Source: Alkalimonas sp.
GTDB lineage: Bacteria > Pseudomonadota > Gammaproteobacteria > Enterobacterales > Alteromonadaceae
DNA: 5,348 nt
Direction of reading: 5' to 3'
Assembly (NCBI GenBank): GCA_007117525.1
Contig: SKGJ01000419.1
Location: 1 to 5,348 of the forward strand
The translations under genes and the position numbers were made by a program. The notes beneath the pieces are model-generated. The model did not search any database. It saw nothing but the letters and a program-made list of their open reading frames with translations, and was not told the origin of the DNA. The number at the start of each line of letters is the position of its first letter. Position 1 is the stretch's first letter. Below, piece by piece: positions 1-5,348 of this stretch.

Positions 1-24
1 GCCAGCAGTGTTTTTGCTGCTGGC
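1..24 (+). other. Perfect 8-bp hairpin at the window edge, upstream of spoT
   Basis: GCCAGCAG (1-8) and CTGCTGGC (17-24) are exact reverse complements around an 8-base loop, TGTTTTTG. No run of T follows the 3' arm, so it is not a textbook intrinsic terminator on the + strand. It could be a weak terminator or attenuator, or the 3' end of the upstream gene (rpoZ would be expected here). One frame stays open from base 1 to a TGA at 43-45, but its 14 residues do not resemble the RpoZ tails I know. The window edge prevents a decision. Confidence 0.4.
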
Positions 25-51
25 AGCCTACTCAACACCGCCTGATTCTGA

Positions 52-57
52 TATAAA
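52..57 (+). promoter_or_regulatory. Possible -10 element ahead of spoT
   Basis: TATAAA lies in an AT-rich stretch about 50 bases before the spoT start. At 17-base spacing the -35 position (29-34) reads TACTCA, which matches TTGACA at only three of six places. A weak promoter is possible. In related bacteria spoT is largely read through from rpoZ, so a dedicated promoter is not required. Confidence 0.25.
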
Positions 58-99
58 TACTAATACAAGCATCATTTTAGTCTGTCGCTGATGCCGTTT

Positions 100-105
100 G
101 GGAGG
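100..105 (+). promoter_or_regulatory. Shine-Dalgarno site that fixes the spoT start
   Basis: GGGAGG sits 4 bases before the GTG at 110. It overlaps the first codons after the in-frame TTG at 98, so a ribosome placed here would start at 110 rather than 98. Translation from 110 gives MYLFEGL, matching the MYLFE start of E. coli SpoT. Confidence 0.75.
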
Positions 106-109
106 TCAG

Positions 110-2227
110 GTGTATCTGTTTGAAGGTTTAAAGCAGCAAATTCAAGCCTACTTGCCTGCCGACCAGGTTGGGCAGATCCAGCAAGCCTACCTGCTGGCCA
201 GGGAGGCGCATGCCCCGCAAATGCGCTCCAGTGGCGAGCCTTACATTACTCACCCAGTTGCCGTAACCAGCATCCTCGCCGATATGCGGATGGATCATGA
301 GACCTTAATGGCCGCCTTGCTGCATGACGTCATTGAAGACACGCCTTTTAGCAAAGAAGATCTGGCCGAGCGCTTTGGCAATACCGTGGCAGAGCTGGTG
401 CAGGGTGTCAGCAAACTGGATAAGGTGAAGTTTAAAGATTATCAGGAGTTTGAGGTCACCAACCTGCAAAAGATGTTTATGGCAATGACCCAGGACATCC
501 GGGTGATCTTAATCAAGCTGGCCGACCGCACCCACAACATGCGAACCATTGGCGCTCTTCGGCCTGAAAAACGCCGCCGTATTGCCCGGGAAACGCTGGA
601 GCTGTACGCCCCCATCGCCAACCGCCTGGGCATTCACAACATTAAAAATGAGCTGGAAGACTCCGGCTTTAAAGCCCTGTACCCGATGCGCTACCGGGCG
701 CTGCAATCGGCAGTGCAACAGGCGCGCGGCCACCGCCGCGAATTGCTGGAAAAAGTCAAAGGTGAGATCAGCAGCCGTATTGCCGATGCAGGCATTCAGG
801 CGGAAGTCTCTGGCCGTGAAAAACACCTGTACAGCATCTATCAAAAGATGAAAAACAAAGAGCGGATGTTCAACGATGTGATGGACATCTACGCTTTTCG
901 GGTCATTGTTGAGAGCATCGACAACTGCTATCGCACCCTGGGTGTGGTGCACAATCTGTACAAGCCGATTGAAATCCGCTTTAAAGACTACATCGCCATC
1001 CCCAAGCAAAATGGCTATCAGTCGCTGCATACTTCCTTAATTGGCCCGCATGGCATCCCGGTTGAGATCCAAATCCGCACCTCAGAAATGGACGAAATGG
1101 CCGACAAAGGCATTGCCGCCCACTGGATGTACAAAAGTGGCAATGAGCAAGCCGGGACCACTGCCCAGATTCGTGCCCGCCGCTGGATGCAGAGCTTACT
1201 GGAATTGCAGCAAAGTGCCGGCTCAACCCATGAGTTCGTTGAAAATGTCAAATCCGAACTTTACCCGGACGAGCTCTATGTCTTTACACCCAAAGGGCGG
1301 ATCATCGAACTGCCGATTGATGCCACTGCGGTTGATTTTGCCTATGCGGTGCACACCGATGTCGGCAATCGTTGTGTCGGTGCCCGGGTCGATCGCAAGC
1401 CGTACCCATTGAGCCGCCCCCTTGAAACCGGCCAAACCGTCGAAATCATTACCAGCCCAGGTGGTAAGCCCAATGCCAACTGGCTCAATTATGTGGTGAC
1501 CAGTCGCGCTATTTTGGGGATCCGGAATTATCTGAAAAAGCAGCAGTTGAGTGAAGCCACCAGCCTGGGCTACCGCCTGCTGAACTCAGCCTTGGGCGAC
1601 GTCAAACTGGCCGATATTGCTCCGGAGCGCATCGAACAGGTGCTGCAAAGCGCTCGTCAAAAATCAATGGATGAACTGGCAGTGGAAATTGGCCTGGGCA
1701 ACCAGCTTCCAATTGCCATTGCCCGACGACTGATGGGTGACTTTGACACCCCGGATGATGAAGTGCCTGCCCATGACCACCAGCACGGCAAAGCCGTCAT
1801 CGTTGGCTCTGAAGGCATGCTGCTGACGTTCGCCAAATGCTGTCGCCCCATTCCGGGCGATGCCATCGTCGCCAACGCCTCACCAGGTAAAGGCCTCAAT
1901 GTTCATCGCAGCGACTGCCGAAACATCAAAGGCTGGGAAAAAGATCCCGCCAAGTACTTCCCGGTACGCTGGGATCAGACTCAGGACAAGCATTTCCTGT
2001 GCGATATTCGGGTCTACATCATCAATCGTCAGGGGGTGTTAGCCAAGCTGACAGCTTTGATTGCCACTCAGGACTCCAACATCCAGGATCTGGCAACCGA
2101 CGATCGGGATACCGGTGAGTACATTATTAACATTACCCTGTCGGTTCGCGACCGGGTGCACCTGGCCAATGTGATGCGGAAAATCCGCGTGATGCCGGAT
2201 GTGCAGAAAATTTACAGAAGGAAGTAA
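110..2227 (+). CDS. spoT: Bifunctional (p)ppGpp hydrolase/synthetase SpoT
   Basis: This cytoplasmic enzyme hydrolyses ppGpp/pppGpp to GDP/GTP plus pyrophosphate and, in the family, can also make the alarmone from ATP and GDP/GTP. The 705-residue product is close to E. coli SpoT (702). The HD hydrolase domain shows the full metal set: H48, H72-D73 in HDVIED, and D139 in LADRTHNM. The synthetase domain has REKHLYSIY, catalytic-type D259 (MDIYAF) and the RxKD signature of Rel/SpoT enzymes (RFKD, 290-293), not the ExDD of RelA, followed by GYQSLHT. A TGS domain begins near residue 386 ([13 protein letters not shown]). The zinc-finger-like domain has C577-C578 and H599/C603, and an ACT domain fills about 630-705. 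All domains are intact, so I expect an active hydrolase; synthetase activity is inferred from residues only. The start is GTG, chosen from the Shine-Dalgarno site and the MYLFE match. ridA follows after one base. Confidence 0.97.
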   Translation: MYLFEGLKQQIQAYLPADQVGQIQQAYLLAREAHAPQMRSSGEPYITHPVAVTSILADMRMDHETLMAALLHDVIEDTPFSKEDLAERFGNTVAELVQGVSKLDKVKFKDYQEFEVTNLQKMFMAMTQDIRVILIKLADRTHNMRTIGALRPEKRRRIARETLELYAPIANRLGIHNIKNELEDSGFKALYPMRYRALQSAVQQARGHRRELLEKVKGEISSRIADAGIQAEVSGREKHLYSIYQKMKNKERMFNDVMDIYAFRVIVESIDNCYRTLGVVHNLYKPIEIRFKDYIAIPKQNGYQSLHTSLIGPHGIPVEIQIRTSEMDEMADKGIAAHWMYKSGNEQAGTTAQIRARRWMQSLLELQQSAGSTHEFVENVKSELYPDELYVFTPKGRIIELPIDATAVDFAYAVHTDVGNRCVGARVDRKPYPLSRPLETGQTVEIITSPGGKPNANWLNYVVTSRAILGIRNYLKKQQLSEATSLGYRLLNSALGDVKLADIAPERIEQVLQSARQKSMDELAVEIGLGNQLPIAIARRLMGDFDTPDDEVPAHDHQHGKAVIVGSEGMLLTFAKCCRPIPGDAIVANASPGKGLNVHRSDCRNIKGWEKDPAKYFPVRWDQTQDKHFLCDIRVYIINRQGVLAKLTALIATQDSNIQDLATDDRDTGEYIINITLSVRDRVHLANVMRKIRVMPDVQKIYRRK
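2218..2222 (+). promoter_or_regulatory. ridA ribosome binding site inside the spoT 3' end
   Basis: AAGGA, part of a longer purine run at 2216-2224, lies 6 bases before the ATG at 2229 and within the last spoT codons. It chooses this ATG over an upstream in-frame GTG at 2199. The spoT stop and ridA start are one base apart, so translational coupling is likely. Confidence 0.7.
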
Positions 2228-2228
2228 G

Positions 2229-2621
2229 ATGTCCAAAGTTATTATCCGTACCGATGCAGCCCCAGCAGCCATTGGCACCTACAGCCAGGCAGTTAAAATC
2301 GGCACCACTGTATACTTATCCGGTCAAATCCCGTTGGTCCCGGCCAGTATGGAAATGATCTCAGACGATTTCAGTGAGCAAACCCATCAGGTGTTTAAAA
2401 ACCTGCAGGCCGTTTGTGATGCTGCCGGAGGCTGTCTGAACGACATGGTGAAAGTGAACATTTTCCTGACCGACTTAAGTCAGTTTGCCACAGTGAACTC
2501 CATTATGAGCCAGTATTTCGCCGAACCCTACCCTGCCAGGGCCGCGGTGCAGGTCAGCGCTTTGCCAAGAGCGGCTCAAATTGAAATCGATGGCGTCATG
2601 GAAGTTCCTTCAACCCATTAA
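2229..2621 (+). CDS. ridA: RidA family 2-iminobutanoate/2-iminopropanoate deaminase
   Basis: RidA (YjgF/YER057c/UK114 family) is a small cytoplasmic trimer that hydrolyses reactive enamine/imine intermediates released by PLP enzymes such as threonine dehydratase, giving 2-oxoacids and ammonia. The 130-residue length is typical. Visible family marks are [11 protein letters not shown] (10-21), SGQIP (31-35), the FATVN segment (86-90) and YPARAAVQV (101-109). R104 corresponds to the essential substrate-binding arginine (R105 in E. coli RidA), Y18 to the conserved tyrosine and E119 to the conserved glutamate in QIEID. These residues place it with active deaminases and not with the divergent Rid subfamilies that lack the arginine. 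It starts one base after the spoT stop with its own good ribosome site, so it is probably in the spoT transcript. The start at 2229 gives the usual MSK-type N-terminus. Confidence 0.93.
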   Translation: MSKVIIRTDAAPAAIGTYSQAVKIGTTVYLSGQIPLVPASMEMISDDFSEQTHQVFKNLQAVCDAAGGCLNDMVKVNIFLTDLSQFATVNSIMSQYFAEPYPARAAVQVSALPRAAQIEIDGVMEVPSTH

Positions 2622-2636
2622 TCTTGCAGTGCAGGG

Positions 2637-3452
2637 ATGCAGCACCCACTGGCCGCTAAACCGATGATGAAAACCCTCTGCCGTTCCATCTGCTCCCTGT
2701 TGCTAGGCTGCTTTGCAGCAATGTCATCCATACCAAGCAATGCCGATGAAGCCATAGAGCTGTACTGGTGCCTTGATGACTTTCCAAACCGCCATCATTA
2801 CCCTGCGGATGGTGAACCCTATGGGCCAACGGTGGACTTTATGCAGGAAGTCGCACGACGGGCCGGTGTTCGTCTGCGCTTTAGCCAGAACACCCCCTTC
2901 GCCCGTTGCCTCCGGATGATGGAGCAGGGCAAGGTCGATGTAATGACCAGCCTGAATACCAGCCCCGAGCGGGCTGAGTTTATGCATCTGATCCCGTACG
3001 ATCAGGCCAGGCCCGAAGTGGTGTTGCTGCGCCAGGATAGCCCGGATATCTGGTCGGTGGCAGAGCTCAGCCACCTTAGTTTGATGGTGATACGCGGCTA
3101 CACCTACAATGCCGATATTCTGAACATCATCAGCCGCCACCAGCAGACTATCGAAGTCGACTCGCTGGAGTCCGGCTTGAATATGCTGCTACTAAAGCGT
3201 GCTGATGCCTTGCTGGCACCGGTACAGAGCTCACGCAACCTCATGCAAACGAACCCCCGTTATCATGGTCAGTTTAAAACGGCCAGTCTGGCGATTCAGC
3301 TGGCCGAGCCTCGTTATGTGCATATTGGCCTGTCCAAGGCAAGCCCGAATGCCCGGCTGGAAACGCAATTGCGCCTTGCCGTAGAGTCGATGATTGCCGA
3401 TGATTTGGTGCATCGTTACTTTCATGCTCTACCTGAAGTACCAGCCCAATAA
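2637..3452 (+). CDS. Orphan periplasmic solute-binding protein, family 3, copy 1
   Basis: A 271-residue secreted protein with the bilobed SBP_bac_3-type fold; ligand unknown. A basic n-region (KTLCR) and hydrophobic stretch (17-29) end in SNA before D37, a plausible signal peptidase I site. LLGC at 22-25 also fits a loose lipobox, so lipidation cannot be excluded. Lobe 1 has WCLD (44-47), PNRHHYP (50-56), GPTVDFMQE (63-71), TPFARCL (86-92) and EQGKVD. SPER with R112 aligns with the carboxylate-binding Arg77 of HisJ. The second-lobe segment RADALLAP (188-195) has Pro where HisJ has the amino-group-binding Asp161, so a standard L-amino-acid ligand is doubtful. C45 and C91 are the only cysteines left after SPI cleavage. 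No permease or ATPase genes adjoin it. It starts 15 bases after ridA. Nearby ATGs at 2664 and 2667 are alternative starts and give a shorter signal peptide; none has a good Shine-Dalgarno site. Confidence 0.82.
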   Translation: MQHPLAAKPMMKTLCRSICSLLLGCFAAMSSIPSNADEAIELYWCLDDFPNRHHYPADGEPYGPTVDFMQEVARRAGVRLRFSQNTPFARCLRMMEQGKVDVMTSLNTSPERAEFMHLIPYDQARPEVVLLRQDSPDIWSVAELSHLSLMVIRGYTYNADILNIISRHQQTIEVDSLESGLNMLLLKRADALLAPVQSSRNLMQTNPRYHGQFKTASLAIQLAEPRYVHIGLSKASPNARLETQLRLAVESMIADDLVHRYFHALPEVPAQ

Positions 3453-3470
3453 CCGCAAAGCCAGGTCCTC

Positions 3471-3479
3471 TGCTATAGT
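3471..3479 (+). promoter_or_regulatory. Candidate extended -10 promoter for SBP copy 2
   Basis: TGCTATAGT reads as an extended -10 element (TG, one base, TATAGT) 31-39 bases before the GTG of the next gene. The -35 position at 17-base spacing is not recognisable, which extended -10 promoters can tolerate. A similar TGCTAA lies at 4345-4350, 38 bases before the start of the third, broken copy. Copy 2 may therefore have its own transcription start in addition to read-through. Confidence 0.35.
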
Positions 3480-3499
3480 CAAAGTATCTTAAACCAAAG

Positions 3500-3504
3500 T
3501 GGAG
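3500..3504 (+). promoter_or_regulatory. Shine-Dalgarno site supporting a GTG start for SBP copy 2
   Basis: TGGAG lies 5 bases before the GTG at 3510. Starting there places a clean hydrophobic signal peptide at the N-terminus, which supports the GTG choice. Confidence 0.6.
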
Positions 3505-3509
3505 CTACT

Positions 3510-4310
3510 GTGCATCCAGGTATCCTACCACTTGCCGCGCTGCTCTCCTGGTTCCTGATACCGGCCCCTGCAGGAGCTCAGCTGCCGCCTGACACCCCAG
3601 AAAAACCAGAGCTGGAGTGGTGCCTTGATCACCTGCCCAACCGTCATGATTACCCAGATACTGGCAAGCCTTTTGGGCCTACCGTCGATTTCATGCAAGA
3701 ATTGGCACAGCGTGCCGGCTTTCGTTTGCGTTTTAGCCCAAACACCCCTTTCTCGCGCTGTTTACGACAAATGGAGCAAGGCAAAACGGACCTGATGATA
3801 CGCCTGAATGACAGCCCGGACCGCCGCCGCTATATGCATTTGATCCCTTTTGACCGGGCCAGAACTGAAGTCTTACTAATTCGCCAAGACCGCCCGGATG
3901 TGCGGTATTTCCATCAGTTGGCAGAGCTTAACTTAATTGTGGTGCGAGGCTATAACTACAACCACCGGGCGCTGAAGCAGCTCGCTCAACAGCCACGCAG
4001 CATCCCCATCGACTCTCAGGATGCCGGGCTCCAAATGCTGCTGATGGGGCGCGGCGATGCCCTGATCAGTACCTTTGAAGTGGCACGAAACCGTATTCAA
4101 AGCAACCCGGATTACCATGGGCAATTCAAAGTAGCCAGTCTGGATCTTGAACCGGATGAGGCTCGCTTCGTGCATTTAGCTCTGGCCAAAGCCAGTCCAT
4201 ACGCCCACCTTCGCCAACAGCTGGCCGAGGCCATTGAAACGATGATAGCCGATGGCTTAATCCCGCATTACTTTCATCATTTGCCACAAGCCGTTGCTTC
4301 AGACCACTGA
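3510..4310 (+). CDS. Orphan periplasmic solute-binding protein, family 3, copy 2
   Basis: A 266-residue tandem paralogue of the preceding gene, aligning without gaps from ELEWCLD to near the C-terminus; by eye roughly half the residues are identical, more in lobe 1. The signal peptide (about 1-23) has a hydrophobic core (ILPLAALLSWFL) and AGA before Q24, a good signal peptidase I site with no lipobox. Shared marks are WCLD (36 on: EWCLD), PNRHDYP (43-49), GPTVDFMQE (56-64), TPFSRCL (79-85), SPDR with R105 at the HisJ Arg77 position, VRGYNYN, and YHGQFK in lobe 2. Where HisJ has the amino-group-binding Asp161, this protein has Thr in RGDALIST. C38 and C84 are the only cysteines and keep the 46-residue spacing of copy 1, suggesting a conserved periplasmic disulfide. 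The start is GTG. No transporter partner is visible, so it may serve a distant permease or act in sensing; that is inference. Confidence 0.82.
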   Translation: MHPGILPLAALLSWFLIPAPAGAQLPPDTPEKPELEWCLDHLPNRHDYPDTGKPFGPTVDFMQELAQRAGFRLRFSPNTPFSRCLRQMEQGKTDLMIRLNDSPDRRRYMHLIPFDRARTEVLLIRQDRPDVRYFHQLAELNLIVVRGYNYNHRALKQLAQQPRSIPIDSQDAGLQMLLMGRGDALISTFEVARNRIQSNPDYHGQFKVASLDLEPDEARFVHLALAKASPYAHLRQQLAEAIETMIADGLIPHYFHHLPQAVASDH

Positions 4311-4382
4311 CTGAGTTACTTGAGACTGCTTTTAGGAAGTTTTGTGCTAAGCTGAACTTTGGATTTATTCTGACATTTATGC

Positions 4383-4584
4383 ATGCTTAGAAACCTGTTG
4401 TTCACTCTGTTGCTCGAGTGCACAAGCCCACCTGAAGCCGATGTTACAACAGGCAATTGCCTCCATGATAGCCGACGGCACCCTGAACCCAAAAAAGCAG
4501 GAGCAAACACCACTGAACTTGCTCTCTGGTTCCCTGCTCTGGCTTCACCCTACTTGTTCAGGGTACACTGACACAATTAAGTAA
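4383..4584 (+). pseudogene. Collapsed third copy of the solute-binding protein gene
   Basis: Two pieces of the same family are joined here. From ATG 4383 the frame reads MLRNLLFTLLLEC, a signal-peptide-like start; CTGTTGCTCGAGTGC (4407-4421) matches the signal-peptide DNA of copy 1 (CTGTTGCTAGGCTGC) at 12 of 15 bases. In another frame, from about 4417, the translation reads SAQAHLK, then LQQAIASMIADG. This aligns without gaps to SPYAHLR and LAEAIETMIADG near the C-terminus of copy 2, including 14 of 15 identical bases across ATGATAGCCGA(C/T)GGC. The rest of the protein, some 215 residues or 650 bases, is missing, with the junction near 4410-4420. The two halves are out of frame: the first ends at a TGA at 4569-4571, the second at a TAA at 4582-4584. 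It cannot make a binding protein. The C-terminal match is the stronger evidence; the N-terminal match is short and could be chance. Confidence 0.62.
4480..4564 (+). repeat. Nested inverted repeats just upstream of recG
   Basis: ACCCTGAAC (4480-4488) and GTTCAGGGT (4556-4564) are perfect 9-base reverse complements. Between them lie AGCAG (4496-4500) with CTGCT (4534-4538), and GAGCAA (4501-4506) with TTGCTC (4519-4524), properly nested. As RNA this could form a long interrupted hairpin ending 24 bases before the recG start. No T run follows, so it is not a typical terminator. It overlaps the decayed gene copy. It may be a leader structure or a coincidence. Confidence 0.35.
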
Positions 4585-4588
4585 CACC

Positions 4589-5348
4589 ATGGATCTGTGC
4601 GTGACCGCAACTCAACTGAACAACCTTGCCATTACCCAGTTAAAAGGGGTCGGCAGTAAAATGGCCGAGCGGCTGCACAAACTGGGGATCCACAGTGTGC
4701 AGGATGTATTGTTTCATTTGCCGCTGCGCTACGAAGATCGCACCCGGGTCTGCGCCATTGCCGATTTACTACCCGGCATGCACACCACCATTTTAGGCAC
4801 AGTGCAAAGCAGTGAAATTCAGTTTGGTAAGCGCCGCTCCTGGCTGGTGAAACTGCGTGATCACAGCGGCAGCCTAAGCCTGCGTTTTTTTCATTTCAGT
4901 GCCGCGCAAAAAGAAGCCGTTACGCCTGGGGTGCAGCTGCGCTGCTTTGGTGAGGCGCGACGCGGTATGCGTGGTCTGGAAATGATGCACCCGGAATACA
5001 AACTGGTGCAGAACGACAGCGAACTGACTGTCGCAGAGAGCTTGACCCCCATCTACCCCACCACTGAAGGCTTAAAGCAAGCCAGCTGGCGCAACCTAAC
5101 CGAATTGGCACTTAGCTACCTGCAGCGCTTCGCACCAGATGAATACTTGCCAGCGCAGGGCCAACGCAACTGGACTCTGACCGACGCCCTGTGCTACTTG
5201 CATCGGCCACCGCCGGATGCCAGCCTAGAGCAACTGGAAGAAGGGCAGCACCCGGCTCAACAGCGTCTGATCCTGGAAGAGCTGGTGGCGCAACAAATCA
5301 GCATGTTTCAATTGCGTCAGCACTGTCAGGCGCAACCCGGCATTGCCA
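4589..5348 (+). CDS. recG: ATP-dependent DNA helicase RecG, N-terminal part
   Basis: RecG is a monomeric helicase that binds branched DNA and remodels stalled replication forks, D-loops, R-loops and Holliday junctions. Only 253 codons of about 690 are present because the window ends; the gene has no stop here and is not broken. The visible part is the N-terminal helical region and the wedge (OB-fold) domain that grips the fork. Matches to E. coli RecG include LKGVG (18-22), LPLRYEDRT (44-52), RFFHFSAA (99-106), GEARRG, MHPEY (133-137), YPTTEG (156-161), LHRPPP and GQHPAQQR (219-226). The helicase motor motifs lie beyond the window. The ATG at 4589 gives an N-terminus of family-like length but has no strong Shine-Dalgarno site; an in-frame GTG at 4601, 8 bases after a GGA, is an alternative start. 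It follows the decayed binding-protein copy. Confidence 0.95.
   Translation, partial: MDLCVTATQLNNLAITQLKGVGSKMAERLHKLGIHSVQDVLFHLPLRYEDRTRVCAIADLLPGMHTTILGTVQSSEIQFGKRRSWLVKLRDHSGSLSLRFFHFSAAQKEAVTPGVQLRCFGEARRGMRGLEMMHPEYKLVQNDSELTVAESLTPIYPTTEGLKQASWRNLTELALSYLQRFAPDEYLPAQGQRNWTLTDALCYLHRPPPDASLEQLEEGQHPAQQRLILEELVAQQISMFQLRQHCQAQPGIA

Noticed and set aside
509..1030. A 173-codon reverse-strand frame inside spoT
   Set aside because: It is entirely antisense to conserved SpoT synthetase and hydrolase coding sequence, has no recognisable protein features, and is explained by the codon use of spoT.
2724..3140. A 138-codon reverse-strand frame inside binding-protein copy 1
   Set aside because: It is antisense to a gene with clear homology to its neighbour; there is no ribosome site or recognisable domain.
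4347..4390. CTAAGC (4347-4352) with GCTTAG (4385-4390) as a terminator after copy 2
   Set aside because: The stem is only 6 bases with a 32-base loop and no T run after it. Such short repeats occur by chance.
4394..4453. CCTGTTGT (4394-4401) and ACAACAGG (4446-4453) as a mobile-element end pair
   Set aside because: The repeat is 8 bases, encloses only 44 bases, has no flanking direct repeat that I can see, and spans the deletion junction of the broken gene.
4452..4461. GGCAATTGCC palindrome as an operator
   Set aside because: It lies in sequence that aligns with the binding-protein C-terminal coding region (QAIA codons), is 10 bases long and matches no regulator site I recognise.
4480..4564. 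An 85-base stem-closed segment with tRNA-like size upstream of recG
   Set aside because: The closing stem is 9 bases, and there is no recognisable T-loop (GGTTCGA-type), D-loop or anticodon arm in the right places. The stretch also overlaps the decayed binding-protein copy.
4383..4571. A 62-codon reading frame starting MLRNLLFT as a real small secreted protein
   Set aside because: Only the first dozen or so codons look like a signal peptide. The remainder is an out-of-frame reading of the C-terminal coding sequence of a binding protein, and there is no Shine-Dalgarno site.

Overview
The window looks like a piece of a gammaproteobacterial chromosome. It carries a spoT - ridA - [insert] - recG cluster, all on the + strand. 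SpoT matches the Escherichia coli protein closely, with the same MYLFE start, similar length and catalytic residues at the same numbers. Placing ridA directly behind spoT and ahead of recG is an arrangement I recall from several gammaproteobacteria; E. coli has trmH in that interval. Some SpoT details recall Alteromonadales or Aeromonadales relatives, but I cannot name a genus.

Layout. Positions 1-109 are a short leader with a perfect hairpin at the window edge and an AT-rich stretch before spoT. Positions 110-2227 are spoT, whose GTG start is preferred over an upstream TTG. Positions 2229-2621 are ridA, one base after the spoT stop and probably cotranscribed. Positions 2637-3452 and 3510-4310 are two tandem, clearly related secreted proteins of the family-3 periplasmic solute-binding fold, with no permease or ATPase beside them. 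Positions 4311-4588 hold what I read as a third member of the same family, collapsed by an internal deletion: a signal-peptide start joined out of frame to the last helix. Positions 4589-5348 are the first 253 codons of recG, which runs off the window.

How the genes relate. spoT (ppGpp turnover), ridA (clearance of reactive enamines and imines) and recG (branched-DNA helicase) are housekeeping genes. The accessory part is the tandem family between ridA and recG: two intact orphan binding proteins and one wreck. The intact pair share an unusual N-terminal motif (WCLD, then PNRH, Y and P) and a pair of cysteines 46 residues apart. They keep the Arg that holds the ligand carboxylate in amino-acid-binding relatives, but lack the Asp that usually holds the amino group. 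I see no mobile element, tRNA, rRNA or CRISPR array.
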